Origin: UMGS1279 sp045536815 | GTDB lineage: Bacteria; Bacillota; Clostridia; Oscillospirales; Acutalibacteraceae | DNA: 64,000 nucleotides | Assembly (NCBI GenBank): GCA_045536815.1 | Contig: JAZSOH010000021.1 | Location: forward strand, 84,547-148,546 | Reading direction: 5' to 3' | In this document: piece by piece, positions 6,987 through 14,977 of the stretch | How the letters are laid out: each line of letters begins with the position of its first letter | Position numbering within the stretch: position 1 is the stretch's first letter | Program-made: the position numbers and the translations under genes | The notes under the pieces: model-generated | The model's input: the letters and a program-made list of their open reading frames with translations, nothing else | Told to the model about the DNA's origin: nothing | Database searches by the model: none

Positions 6987-9611
6987 TTAACTTTTTTTGT
7001 TGTTTTTTCTAAGGAATTTTACCACCTCAAAAATCAAGAAAAGGGCTATTCCAAGGCCTATTGCCGCAAAAACGTTACCTGCTAAAACGCCGTTTATTCC
7101 AAAAAGATATGAAAGAGGAGTTATAAGCAAAAGTAAAATAGCAACTAAACTAAGCGGCAGAGTGATAAGCATATTTTTGCCCACCTTAAAGCCTTCATGG
7201 TAAATGCTACTGCATATACGCTGTGAAAAGGTTAAGAAAATTAGCATAATACTAAATGCGGCAAAGGTGGCGGCCAAACGGTTTTCGGCTCTATTTAGCC
7301 CAAAGACAAGAAGGCTTAAAGCCGCCAAAGAAAGTCCCTGAGGGATAAAATCAAGGTCTGAAATTGAGGTAAAAATCCCTTCTTTTTTATCCTTTGGCGG
7401 TAGCAGCATACTATTTTTGCGGTCGGGCTCGCTACTAAGCGCGCGAGTGAGCAAAAGTGCAAGAGATGTGTTTATAAGTAAAATTGACTGTGCCGTAAAC
7501 AAGGGTTTTCTAAAAATTATAAAACCAAGAATTAGTGAAATTATCTCGGCGATTAAAAGGGCAAAATAGCACTGTGTTCCGTGCAAAATATTATGTAGAT
7601 TGTTTCTTGCGGTTTTTACTGCATTTAAAATTGATATAAAACTGTTATCTGCAACAATAAGGTCCGCGGCGCCTCTTGCAATATCCTTACCAACGCGCCC
7701 CATTGCAACCGATACGTCGGCTATCTTCATAGCCTCTAAGTCGCCTACTGTATCACCCGTAACTGCAACAGTTTCGCCAAGCTCCTGAGCAATTTTTACT
7801 ACTTTTGTTTTATCAGAGGCCGTTGTTTCGCAGTAAACAGAAATTGTTTTAAATCTGTTTGTGAGCTCTTCATCACTCATAGCGCGAAGCTCGTCGCCCG
7901 TTACTATGGTGTCATCATCACACAAAATACCAAGCTCTTTTGCTATAGCACAGGCGGTTGCTTTGGCATCGCCGGTTATCATAATAGTCTTTATTCCTGC
8001 GGTTTTTGCCTCTTTTATTGCGTTTTTGGTTGATGCGCTTAAGCTATCGCTCATTCCAAAAAGGCCTAAAAGGGTTAAATTGCTTTCTAAAAGCTCTGCT
8101 ACAGGGTTGGTGGGAACCTCATCTAAGGGCTTAATTGCAACGGCAATAATTCTTTCTCCCGATTCACCCATTTTTTCGGCCGCTTTCTTGGCGGCCGCAA
8201 TATCTCCAACCGATACCTTTTCAAAAATAGCCTCAGGGGCGCCCTTTACAACTGCGAAAGGACGATTATTTATCATATTAACGGTTGTCATAAGCTTACG
8301 GCTTGAAGAAAAAGGCACCGATGCCATTCTTGGATAAATGTTTTCAAGCTCTGCCTTGTTTATTTTGCAGTATTTTTTTAGAGCAGATATTATTCCTAGC
8401 TCGGTTGCGTCGCCTATTTCCTTTTGTTTTCCAAGTGAGTCCTTAAAGCTTTTTACATCACAACAAAGAGCGCCTGTGCGGATAACTGTTATAGCCTTTT
8501 CACTTGGCATATCGTCGGTTAGGGGAATAATTTTTTGTCCGTCAAAAAATGATGTCATAGTCATTTCGTTTCGGGTAAGGGTTCCCGTTTTGTCCGAAAT
8601 AATAAGCGACACTCTGCCCAAGGTTTCAATTTTTTTAGGATTTTTAAATAGCGCGTTTCTTTTGAACATTCCAAAAACGGCGAAGCTTGTTGCCGACGTT
8701 TCAAGACGTGGAAGCGCCTTGCCGATAGACACCGCGTAAACCGAAAGCGATAGGGTAAGCAAATTTAAAACAAGGTCGCTAAAGCTTTGCCCCTCTTCAC
8801 CTTTTACAAGCAAAACGCCCAAAACGAAAATTATAACAGAAGCTGCAGCCAGATAAAGCTTAAGGTGTTTTCCAAGACCCCTTAAATATTTTTTGGTGTC
8901 ACTGCCTGTTTCTTCGGTTTGTTCTCTTATTTGTTTTATTTTTCCAAGCTCGGTTGCCTTTGCGGTATCAGTAACAACTATTTTTGCCTGACCAAAAGTA
9001 ACAAAGCAGCCATAATATACCATATTACTACGTTCGTTTAAAGGACAAATATCCTCAAACATAGCATCCATATTCTTTTCAACGGGTGCTGAATCGCCCG
9101 TAACGGCAAATTCATCACAAATTAGAGCGCTTTCCTCTAAAATTCTGCCATCTGCAGGAATGAAATCGCCCTCTTCAAGAAAAACTATATCGCCCGGCAC
9201 AAGCGAGGCTTGGTCGGTTATTAAAATCTCCCCATCCCTTAGCACCTTTGCCGAGAGAGAGGTTTTTTCCTTTAATTCTTTTAGAACATTTTCGTTTTTA
9301 ACGGCAGAATATGCCCCTAAAAACGCATTGGCAAGAATTATTAAAATGATAATAATTGGCGAAAACCAAAGCGGTTTGCCGGCTATCGCACCGGTAACTG
9401 TTAAAACAAGCGCCAAAATCATAAGCGCTATGTTTTGAGCCTCGAAAATTCTTTTAGTCGCCTCTTTATAAAGGTTTCTGCCACCAAAAGAAATTCTATT
9501 TTCCCCGTATTTTTTTATACGGGCAAAAACCTCGGCACTATCAAGACCCTTATTAGCGTCTGTGCCAAGCTCTTTTAAGATATCATTAGCGTCAGAACTA
9601 TGCCATATCAT
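6987..9611 (-). CDS. P-type ATPase with P2-like fold and divergent ion-site motifs
   Basis: A 874-residue membrane ATPase. The N-terminal cation-ATPase domain, an actuator loop with VTGDSAPVEK (usual TGES becomes TGDS), the phosphorylation motif DKTGTLTRNEM (about residue 335-345), a KGAPEAIF nucleotide motif and MITGD are all present. Deviations are striking: the M4 motif PEGL is replaced by SIGKALPR (about 295), the hinge TGDGVND reads TGDTVGD (about 620), DPPR reads SDSLS, and M6 lacks the N..TD signature (INTSLALLLTRA, about 713). It therefore looks catalytically phosphorylatable, but the transported ion is unclear. The ATG at 9611 has GGAGG ahead and matches family alignment; an upstream extension to 9677 overlaps the promoter. 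Followed closely by rsmA. Confidence 0.82.
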   Translation of the reverse strand: MIWHSSDANDILKELGTDANKGLDSAEVFARIKKYGENRISFGGRNLYKEATKRIFEAQNIALMILALVLTVTGAIAGKPLWFSPIIIILIILANAFLGAYSAVKNENVLKELKEKTSLSAKVLRDGEILITDQASLVPGDIVFLEEGDFIPADGRILEESALICDEFAVTGDSAPVEKNMDAMFEDICPLNERSNMVYYGCFVTFGQAKIVVTDTAKATELGKIKQIREQTEETGSDTKKYLRGLGKHLKLYLAAASVIIFVLGVLLVKGEEGQSFSDLVLNLLTLSLSVYAVSIGKALPRLETSATSFAVFGMFKRNALFKNPKKIETLGRVSLIISDKTGTLTRNEMTMTSFFDGQKIIPLTDDMPSEKAITVIRTGALCCDVKSFKDSLGKQKEIGDATELGIISALKKYCKINKAELENIYPRMASVPFSSSRKLMTTVNMINNRPFAVVKGAPEAIFEKVSVGDIAAAKKAAEKMGESGERIIAVAIKPLDEVPTNPVAELLESNLTLLGLFGMSDSLSASTKNAIKEAKTAGIKTIMITGDAKATACAIAKELGILCDDDTIVTGDELRAMSDEELTNRFKTISVYCETTASDKTKVVKIAQELGETVAVTGDTVGDLEAMKIADVSVAMGRVGKDIARGAADLIVADNSFISILNAVKTARNNLHNILHGTQCYFALLIAEIISLILGFIIFRKPLFTAQSILLINTSLALLLTRALSSEPDRKNSMLLPPKDKKEGIFTSISDLDFIPQGLSLAALSLLVFGLNRAENRLAATFAAFSIMLIFLTFSQRICSSIYHEGFKVGKNMLITLPLSLVAILLLLITPLSYLFGINGVLAGNVFAAIGLGIALFLIFEVVKFLRKNNKKS

Positions 9612-9645
9612 AAAATTTCCTCCGAATAGAGTTATATACCTTTTA

Positions 9646-9674
9646 ATTATACAATAATTATCCCTCATTTTCAA
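9646..9674 (-). promoter_or_regulatory. sigma-A promoter of the P-type ATPase
   Basis: Minus strand: TTGAAA (9674-9669), 17-base spacer, TATAAT (9651-9646), 35 bases upstream of the start codon. This placement also argues that translation starts at 9611, not further upstream. Confidence 0.7.
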
Positions 9675-9780
9675 CAAAAACTTGCCGACCGCCTTTTTAA
9701 GCTTGAAAATTATTTGTTGTTTGAATTTTTAAGAGAAATTAAGGGCATAATACTCACAAACTAAGTTTGGAGGAACTAGT

Positions 9781-11139
9781 ATGAAAAAAATCATCAAAAA
9801 AATAACAATTTTTGTTGTTGCGCTATCAATTCTTTGTCTTTCGGGATGTGGCGAAAAGGACAATATGGGCGCCACAAGTGGCGACAATGTACAAAACGCA
9901 AGTATCTATTACCTCAACTTTAAGCCCGAGGTAGCAGATGTTTACGACGAAATCGCTACTGCCTATAAAAACGAAAAGGGTATAAACGTTAAGGTTGTAA
10001 CCGCCGCTTCTGGCACCTATGAGCAAACCCTTAAATCAGAAATGGCAAAATCAGACGCGCCGACTATTTTTCAAATCAACGGGCCAAAGGGCTATGCAAA
10101 CTGGAAAAACTACTGTATGGACCTTAAGGACACTAAGCTTTATACCATTTTAACCGACAATTCTCTCGCAATTAAAAGCGGCGACAGTGTTTATGGAATT
10201 CCCTATGTTGTTGAAGGCTACGGAATTATTTACAATGCCGCAATTATGGATAAATACTTTGCCCTTTCGGAGAAAAAGGTTAATATAAACAGCGTAGACG
10301 AAATTAACAGCTTTGAAAAGCTTAGAATGGTCGTTGAAGATATGACAAGGCTCAAAAAAGAGCTTGGAATTGAGGGAGTTTTCGGCGCAACTTCTCTTAA
10401 AAGCGGCGAGGACTGGCGTTGGCACACCCACCTTGCAAACATTCCCCTCTACAGCGAATTTTCAGAGGGAAAAATTGACCTTACAAGTGATAAAACAAAA
10501 GAAATTGCCTTTAAGTATGCAGACAATTTTAAAAACATTTTCGACCTTTATATAAACAATTCAACCACCGATAAAAAGCTTCTTGGCAGTAAATCGGTTG
10601 CCGATTCTATGGCGGAATTTGCAACAGGCAAATGCGCTATGATTCAAAACGGAAACTGGGCGTGGAGTCAAATTAAAGATGTTTCGGGCAACAAGGTACG
10701 AGAAGAGGACATTAAATTCTTGCCGATTTATACCGGTATTAAGGGTGAAGAAACCTTAGGCCTTGCTATTGGAACCGAAAACTTTATTTGCATTAACAAA
10801 AACGCAAGTGATGAACAAAAAAAGGCCGCCGCAGATTTTCTTTACTGGCTTTTCTCAAGCGAAACAGGTAAAAAATTTGTTACCGAAAAGCTTGACTTTA
10901 TTGCCCCCTTCTCAAGCTTCGATGAAACCGAGGTGCCGAGCGACCCCCTCGCAAAAGAGGTTGTTCGCTGGATGAATAAGGATAACGTTACAACTATTCC
11001 TTGGAACTTTACCATTTTCCCAAGCCAAACCTTTAAGGATAATTTCGGTTCGGCACTTCTTTCCTACGCGCAAGGAAAAACCTCTTTTGAGGACCTTAAA
11101 AACAGCGTTATTGCCGACTGGAAAAAAGAAAGCAAATAA
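9781..11139 (+). CDS. ABC transporter extracellular sugar-binding lipoprotein
   Basis: A 452-residue solute-binding protein of the carbohydrate (CUT1, MalE-like, COG1653) family. It has a lipoprotein signal peptide: Lys-rich start, hydrophobic core and lipobox LSGCG (Cys near residue 23). The mature part carries a typical carbohydrate-binding pattern: AYKNEKGINVKVVTAASG, AMIQNGNWAW and the C-terminal lobe. It captures a sugar or oligosaccharide outside the cell and hands it to the two permeases encoded next. No ATPase gene is in the operon, as is usual for CUT1 systems that share one ATPase. The substrate cannot be deduced; no glycosidase is adjacent. The start is set by GGAGG eight bases upstream. 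Confidence 0.92.
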   Translation: MKKIIKKITIFVVALSILCLSGCGEKDNMGATSGDNVQNASIYYLNFKPEVADVYDEIATAYKNEKGINVKVVTAASGTYEQTLKSEMAKSDAPTIFQINGPKGYANWKNYCMDLKDTKLYTILTDNSLAIKSGDSVYGIPYVVEGYGIIYNAAIMDKYFALSEKKVNINSVDEINSFEKLRMVVEDMTRLKKELGIEGVFGATSLKSGEDWRWHTHLANIPLYSEFSEGKIDLTSDKTKEIAFKYADNFKNIFDLYINNSTTDKKLLGSKSVADSMAEFATGKCAMIQNGNWAWSQIKDVSGNKVREEDIKFLPIYTGIKGEETLGLAIGTENFICINKNASDEQKKAAADFLYWLFSSETGKKFVTEKLDFIAPFSSFDETEVPSDPLAKEVVRWMNKDNVTTIPWNFTIFPSQTFKDNFGSALLSYAQGKTSFEDLKNSVIADWKKESK

Positions 11140-11146
11140 TTTATAT

Positions 11147-11174
11147 TCGCCCTTGCCCGAAAAAGCAAGGGCGA
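11147..11174 (+). other. intercistronic stem-loop, binding-protein/permease junction
   Basis: TCGCCCTTGC and GCAAGGGCGA form a perfect 10-bp stem with an 8-base loop and no T-tract. Such stems between binding-protein and permease genes usually protect the upstream mRNA so that the binding protein is made in excess. Confidence 0.65.
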
Positions 11175-11209
11175 GAACTTGCCTTAAATTTTTCGAAAGG
11201 GGGTAAATT

Positions 11210-12055
11210 ATGCAAAAATCACTTAAAAGATATTTCGGGGTTTTTGTGTTGCCAACGCTACTTGCTTTTGTTACTTTTTTTGTAATTCCCTTTGTTCTTG
11301 GAATTTCCCTTTCCTTTACAAGCTTTACAACGGTAACCGACGCAACCTTCACAGGTTTTGATAACTATATTAAAGCTTTTTCAGAAAACAGTGATTTTTT
11401 AAACGCCCTATGGTTTACCGTAAGGTTTGCCATTTTAGAAATTATTACTGTTAACATTTTCGCATATCTTCTAGCCCTTATTCTTACCAAAAGGCTTGTG
11501 GGCACCAACTTTTTTCGTTCGGTGTTTTTTATGCCCAACCTTATAGGCGGAATTGTTTTGGGCTATATTTGGCAACTGATTATAAATGGACTTTTACTCC
11601 CTTTTTCAGTTGATTTAACCTACAGCAGCACTTATGGTTTTTGGGGTCTTATCGCCCTTACCAACTGGCAAATGATAGGCTATATGATGATTATCTATAT
11701 AGCGGGAATTAACAATATTCCGCCAACGCTTATAGAGGCGGCAAAAATCGACGGCGCCTCTTCTTTTATGATTTTAAGAAAAATTACCATACCCCTTACT
11801 ATGCCATCAATTACAATTTGCACCTTTTTAACCCTAACAAATTCCTTTAAGCTTTTCGACCAAAACCTTGCCCTTACCGCAGGGGCGCCGGGCAGAGAAA
11901 CCGCTATGCTTTCTCTCGATATTTATCATACCTTCTATGGTAAAATAGGGTACGAGGGTGTAGGTCAGGCTAAGGGTGTTATATTTTTTCTTATTGTTGC
12001 GGCGGTAGCTCTTTTACAGCTTTATCTTACAAGAAGAAAGGAGTTTGAGGCTTAA
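11210..12055 (+). CDS. sugar ABC transporter permease, MalF/UgpA type
   Basis: A 281-residue permease with six hydrophobic helices. The EAA loop that contacts the ATPase is recognisable as EAAKIDGASSFMILRKITIPL (E near 184). It forms the membrane channel with the next gene product and receives substrate from the upstream lipoprotein. RBS GAAAGGGGG precedes the ATG. The next gene's start is one base beyond its stop, so the two are coupled. Confidence 0.92.
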   Translation: MQKSLKRYFGVFVLPTLLAFVTFFVIPFVLGISLSFTSFTTVTDATFTGFDNYIKAFSENSDFLNALWFTVRFAILEIITVNIFAYLLALILTKRLVGTNFFRSVFFMPNLIGGIVLGYIWQLIINGLLLPFSVDLTYSSTYGFWGLIALTNWQMIGYMMIIYIAGINNIPPTLIEAAKIDGASSFMILRKITIPLTMPSITICTFLTLTNSFKLFDQNLALTAGAPGRETAMLSLDIYHTFYGKIGYEGVGQAKGVIFFLIVAAVALLQLYLTRRKEFEA

Positions 12056-12056
12056 A

Positions 12057-12890
12057 ATGAAAAAATATAGTGTGAAAAGCCTTTTTTATTCCTTTTTACT
12101 TTTACTTGCCTCTTTTCTTTTTCTGACCCCAATTTTCATTGTTTTAATTAACTCCTTTAAAGGACAGTTTTTTATAAGCGAAGCCCCTTTTTCCTTGCCC
12201 ACAGCCGAGACCTTTTCGGGTCTTACTAACTATATAAACGGTATAGAAAAAACTAACTTTCTAAGTGCGGTTTTCTATTCCCTTTTTATTACCGTTTTCT
12301 CTGTTTTCGCCATTGTTCTTTTTACATCAATGACTGCTTGGTATTTAGTGAGGGTGAAAACAAAATTTTCTAACATTTTATATTATGGATTTGTTTTTAG
12401 TATAATTGTACCCTTTCAAATGATAATGTTCACTATGTCAAAAATAGCAAACATTTTAAAATTTGATAACCCTTTGGGCATTATTTTAATTTATTTGGGC
12501 TTTGGCGCAGGGCTTTCGGTTTTTATCTATTCGGGATTTGTTAAGTCTATTCCCCTTGAAATAGAAGAAGCCGCCACCGTTGACGGTTGCGGCCCTATAA
12601 AAATGTTCTTTTTTATTATTTTCCCTATTCTTCGTCCCACCGCCATAACGGTTGCAATTTTAAATGCTATGTGGATTTGGAACGACTATTTACTACCCTA
12701 CCTTGTAATAGGAAACGACTATAAAACTATTCCCATAGCCGTTCAGTATCTGCAAGGCGGTTATGGCTCTCGCGATATGGGTGCTTTAATGGCAATGCTT
12801 ATTCTTGCAATTATCCCCATTGTTGTTTTCTATCTATTGTGCCAAAAGTATATTATAAAAGGTGTAGTAGCAGGCGCGGTGAAGGGGTAA
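12057..12890 (+). CDS. sugar ABC transporter permease, MalG/UgpE type
   Basis: A 277-residue permease, six hydrophobic helices, with the second EAA loop EEAATVDGCGPIKMFFFIIF (about residues 165-184). It is the heterodimer partner of the preceding permease. The ATG at 12057, behind GAGG, is preferred over an upstream TTG inside the preceding gene. The operon ends here with a strong hairpin terminator. Confidence 0.92.
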   Translation: MKKYSVKSLFYSFLLLLASFLFLTPIFIVLINSFKGQFFISEAPFSLPTAETFSGLTNYINGIEKTNFLSAVFYSLFITVFSVFAIVLFTSMTAWYLVRVKTKFSNILYYGFVFSIIVPFQMIMFTMSKIANILKFDNPLGIILIYLGFGAGLSVFIYSGFVKSIPLEIEEAATVDGCGPIKMFFFIIFPILRPTAITVAILNAMWIWNDYLLPYLVIGNDYKTIPIAVQYLQGGYGSRDMGALMAMLILAIIPIVVFYLLCQKYIIKGVVAGAVKG

Positions 12891-12891
12891 C

Positions 12892-12922
12892 AAAAACGGA
12901 AGGTACATACCTTCCGTTTTTT
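12892..12922. terminator. bidirectional terminator, ABC operon / regulator gene
   Basis: AAAAACGGAAGG ... CCTTCCGTTTTTT: an 8-bp GC-containing stem flanked by A and T runs on both sides. It sits between convergent genes and can stop transcription from either. Confidence 0.8.
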
Positions 12923-12924
12923 AA

Positions 12925-13164
12925 TTATAATAAAAGTTTTTCAAAAGATATATTAAACACTCTAGCAAAAGCGATTACTTCTATATCCGTAATAAACCTT
13001 TTGCCACATTCTATACGCTGAATAGCGTTTTTATCTAGGTCAATGCCTACTAGTTGCATTCTGTCAGCAAGCGCCCTTTGTGAAATGCCCATTTCTAAGC
13101 GAAGCTTTGCAATATTCTTTCCGCAAACATTATTGCGTCCATCAACTGTTTTATTTATGAACAT
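12925..13164 (-). CDS. XRE-family helix-turn-helix regulator
   Basis: A 79-residue DNA-binding protein consisting mostly of one Cro/CI-type HTH: GKNIAKLRLEMGISQRALADRMQ, then the recognition-helix region and IECGKRFITDIEVIAFARVFN. It is divergent to the SLOG-family gene and the intergenic region carries two matched palindromes, so it is likely a repressor of itself and its neighbour. The ATG at 13164 has AGAGGTG at good distance; a longer frame to 13230 runs through the operators and is rejected. AT-rich codon use suggests it arrived with the SLOG gene. Confidence 0.8.
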   Translation of the reverse strand: MFINKTVDGRNNVCGKNIAKLRLEMGISQRALADRMQLVGIDLDKNAIQRIECGKRFITDIEVIAFARVFNISFEKLLL

Positions 13165-13179
13165 ATAAACACCTCTTTT

Positions 13180-13198
13180 TGACATTTTGTGCTTGTCA
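13180..13198. promoter_or_regulatory. operator 1, TGACA-N9-TGTCA
   Basis: A 19-bp inverted repeat (TGACA 13180-13184, TGTCA 13194-13198) that overlaps the -35 element of the SLOG gene promoter and lies 16 bases upstream of the regulator start codon. An identical-spacing site occurs at 13233. Confidence 0.6.
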
Positions 13199-13221
13199 AC
13201 AAAGAGATTATATGCTATAAT
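13193..13221 (+). promoter_or_regulatory. promoter of the SLOG-family gene
   Basis: TTGTCA (13193-13198), 17-base spacer, TATAAT (13216-13221). The -35 lies inside operator 1 and operator 2 begins just past the expected start of transcription, a layout suited to repression. Confidence 0.65.
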
Positions 13222-13232
13222 ACGAATCAATA

Positions 13233-13261
13233 TGACACTTAGTAAATGTCAAAAAGTGTCA
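13233..13261. promoter_or_regulatory. operator 2, TGACA-N9-TGTCA plus extra TGTCA half-site
   Basis: TGACACTT at 13233, TGTCA at 13247-13251 (again 19 bp overall) and a further AAGTGTCA ending at 13261 that is the exact inverse of the first half. The site lies just downstream of the predicted transcription start of the SLOG gene. Confidence 0.6.
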
Positions 13262-13294
13262 GTTATGATTTTTATAATATAAAAGGATAAATTT

Positions 13295-13789
13295 ATGAGC
13301 GAGGAAGAGAAAAGAAAAAAGCGATGTTCTTTTACTGGACACCGCCCAGAAAAAATTAGGCAATCAGAATCTTTCGTGGTGAAAATGATTAAACAAGAAA
13401 TTTATAATGCCATTGAAGATGGATTTGATGTTTTTATAACAGGTATGGCAAGAGGCGTTGATATTTGGGCCGCCGAGATTATTATAGATATTCGGAACAC
13501 AAAAAAGCTTCCCTTGAAGTTAATTGCGGCAGTTCCATATTATAATTTTGAAAAAAGTTGGTCTCTTTCTTGGCAGAAAAGATACTCTTATGTTATAAAG
13601 CAGGCGGACCTTGTCCGTTTCTTAGCGCCGAAATATCACAAAAATTGTTTTAAGTTTAGAAATGAATGGCTGGTAGACCATTCTGCGCAAGTTATAGCAA
13701 TTTTTAGCGGAGAGAAAGGAGGAACAAAAAACACTATCGATTATGCTCTTGCAAGAGGTGTTTCAGTGAAGAAAATATTTATAAGTTAA
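13295..13789 (+). CDS. SLOG-superfamily protein (DUF1273/YpsA-like)
   Basis: A 164-residue Rossmann-like protein. The N-terminal FTGHRPEK and the TGMARGVDIWAAE stretch (about residues 50-62) are the conserved ligand-pocket motifs of DUF1273/YpsA; the C-terminus KGGTKNTIDYALARG also fits. SLOG proteins bind nucleotides or nucleotide-derived ligands; some branches act as sensors in phage-defence systems, but this branch has no settled role. It is divergent from a small HTH regulator with shared operators. RBS AAGGAT precedes the ATG. A terminator shared with pyrR follows. Confidence 0.8.
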   Translation: MSEEEKRKKRCSFTGHRPEKIRQSESFVVKMIKQEIYNAIEDGFDVFITGMARGVDIWAAEIIIDIRNTKKLPLKLIAAVPYYNFEKSWSLSWQKRYSYVIKQADLVRFLAPKYHKNCFKFRNEWLVDHSAQVIAIFSGEKGGTKNTIDYALARGVSVKKIFIS

Positions 13790-13840
13790 TTATGTCGCCG
13801 ATATAAATACTTTTTAGTGTGGCTTTAGATGAAATTAAAC

Positions 13841-13877
13841 AAAAAATCAAAGGCTTTTTAGTGCCTCTGATTTTTTA
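13841..13877. terminator. shared terminator, SLOG gene / pyrR
   Basis: AAAAAATCAAAGGC and GCCTCTGATTTTTT form a stem with A and T runs at its ends, between convergent genes; it overlaps the pyrR stop codon. Confidence 0.7.
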
Positions 13878-14405
13878 TACTAAATATACACCGCTTTCGC
13901 TATCGAAGGGGGTTACCAAAACCTTAACCCTTTCTTCATTAGAGGTAGGGATATTTTTACCTATATAATCCGCCCTGAAGGGTAGCTGTCTATGGCCCCT
14001 GTCGATTAAAATTGCAAGTCTTATTGCCCTTGGCCTTCCAATAGAAAAAATTGCTTCAATAGCGGCGCGAACCGTTCTTCCCGTATATAGCACGTCATCT
14101 ACCAAAATAACCGTTTTATCGGTAACCGAAAAGGGAAGCTCGGGTTTCTTTGCTTCGGGGGTGGCTTCGGCCTTTAGGTCGTCGCGATAGTGGTGGATAT
14201 CAACCGTTGCAACGGGCGGCTTTATACCCTCTATTTTTTCAATATTACGGCTTATTTTTTCGGCGAGAGGAATTCCCCTGCTTTTAATTCCCACCAAAAC
14301 AAGATTCTCGCAACCCTTGTTTTTTTCAACTATTTCGTGAGAAATTCGCCTAAGACTGCGTTCTAGGGCTTCGCCATCCATAATTTGTCTTTTAAAATCC
14401 TTCAC
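13875..14405 (-). CDS. pyrR: bifunctional PyrR: pyrimidine attenuation regulator / uracil phosphoribosyltransferase
   Basis: A 176-residue protein of the phosphoribosyltransferase fold. The PRPP-binding loop is VILVDDVLYTGRTVRAA (about residues 95-111); the dimer/RNA-binding part carries GIKSRGIPLAE and RPRAIRLAILIDRGHRQLP. PyrR binds pyr mRNA in response to UMP/UTP and also makes UMP from uracil. No pyr biosynthetic gene is adjacent. The GTG at 14405, behind AAGGAAG, gives the standard family length; a longer frame (to 14480) adds 25 atypical residues. Confidence 0.92.
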   Translation of the reverse strand: MKDFKRQIMDGEALERSLRRISHEIVEKNKGCENLVLVGIKSRGIPLAEKISRNIEKIEGIKPPVATVDIHHYRDDLKAEATPEAKKPELPFSVTDKTVILVDDVLYTGRTVRAAIEAIFSIGRPRAIRLAILIDRGHRQLPFRADYIGKNIPTSNEERVKVLVTPFDSESGVYLV

Positions 14406-14534
14406 TTGCTTCCACTTCCTTTTTAAAGGGACAGTACTATTTTGCCCCTTTAGTATACCATACCTAATATTCTTTTTCAAGGAAAATGCTTTGGCTGAGG
14501 GCCAAAATTTTTTGTAAAAATTTTCTAAAAGCTC

Positions 14535-14563
14535 TTGACAAAAGGGGGGAAATCAATTATACT
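14535..14563 (+). promoter_or_regulatory. consensus sigma-A promoter of feoA
   Basis: TTGACA (14535-14540), exactly 17 bases, TATACT (14558-14563). The expected start of transcription falls at the edge of the first GGTTAGC palindrome. Confidence 0.8.
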
Positions 14564-14570
14564 GTTTTAA

Positions 14571-14588
14571 GGTTAGCGGCGGCTAACC
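14571..14588. promoter_or_regulatory. palindromic operator copy 1 (GGTTAGC-GGCG-GCTAACC)
   Basis: A perfect 7+4+7 palindrome at the transcription start of feoA. It is followed by GCTTTTTTG, so it could also fold as a terminator-like stem. The GGTTAG/CTAACC halves are those of DtxR/IdeR-type iron boxes, although that box has much closer half-site spacing. An identical copy lies upstream of feoB. Confidence 0.6.
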
Positions 14589-14602
14589 GCTTTTTTGAAC
14601 CT

Positions 14603-14626
14603 ATCGGTTAGCCACTGCGAACCGAT
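14603..14626. promoter_or_regulatory. related palindrome in the feoA leader
   Basis: ATCGGTT (14603-14609) and AACCGAT (14620-14626) form an inverted repeat enclosing GGTTAGCC, a partial match to the neighbouring operator. It lies between operator 1 and the feoA RBS. Confidence 0.4.
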
Positions 14627-14653
14627 TAAAATTATCACTTTGCGAGGGCGGAA

Positions 14654-14866
14654 ATGACTTTACTTGAAGCAGCCGAAGGGCAGGAATATATTATTAAAAA
14701 TATTGTTACCGACGATGAAGAGCTTGACGCTTTTTTGTTTTCTCTCGGTTGCTACAGTGGTGAGAAAATTACAGTTGTTTCTCGCCTTAAAAACAGTATG
14801 GTGGTTTCTATTAAGGATGGCAGATATAGTATTGACAACCAACTTGCTAAAGCTATAGAAATTTAA
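14654..14866 (+). CDS. feoA: ferrous iron transport protein A
   Basis: A 70-residue SH3-like cytosolic protein that works with FeoB in ferrous iron uptake. It has the FeoA pattern: short helix EAAEGQEYIIKNI, then LFSLGCYSGEKITVVSRLKNSMVVSIKDGRYSI and an aliphatic C-terminus. RBS GAGGG lies upstream of the ATG. Between feoA and feoB there is a terminator, a second operator and a second promoter, so expression of the two may be set separately. Confidence 0.9.
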   Translation: MTLLEAAEGQEYIIKNIVTDDEELDAFLFSLGCYSGEKITVVSRLKNSMVVSIKDGRYSIDNQLAKAIEI

Positions 14867-14870
14867 AAAC

Positions 14871-14894
14871 TGCCGAAACGCTTCGGCTTTTTTA
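14871..14894 (+). terminator. intrinsic terminator after feoA
   Basis: TGCCGAA-ACG-CTTCGGC followed by TTTTTT, a compact 6-7 bp stem directly after the feoA stop. It would reduce read-through into feoB. Confidence 0.75.
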
Positions 14895-14903
14895 CAAAGG
14901 TTC

Positions 14904-14921
14904 GGTTAGCGGCGGCTAACC
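14904..14921. promoter_or_regulatory. palindromic operator copy 2 upstream of feoB
   Basis: Exact second copy of GGTTAGCGGCGGCTAACC, lying 15 bases upstream of the feoB -35-like element. Confidence 0.6.
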
Positions 14922-14935
14922 GCCTTCAAAATAAA

Positions 14936-14962
14936 TTGATATTATTAAATTGATATTATAAT
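14936..14962 (+). promoter_or_regulatory. putative feoB promoter
   Basis: TTGATA (14936-14941), 15-base spacer, TATAAT (14957-14962), just ahead of the AAGGAG ribosome binding site. The spacing is short, so the promoter may be weak or activator-dependent. Confidence 0.5.
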
Positions 14963-14977
14963 GATAAGGAGTTTTTT

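Noticed and set aside
7861..8337. 158-residue plus-strand frame within the P-type ATPase
   Set aside because: Shadow of the opposite strand; Ser/Ile-rich composition and no RBS.
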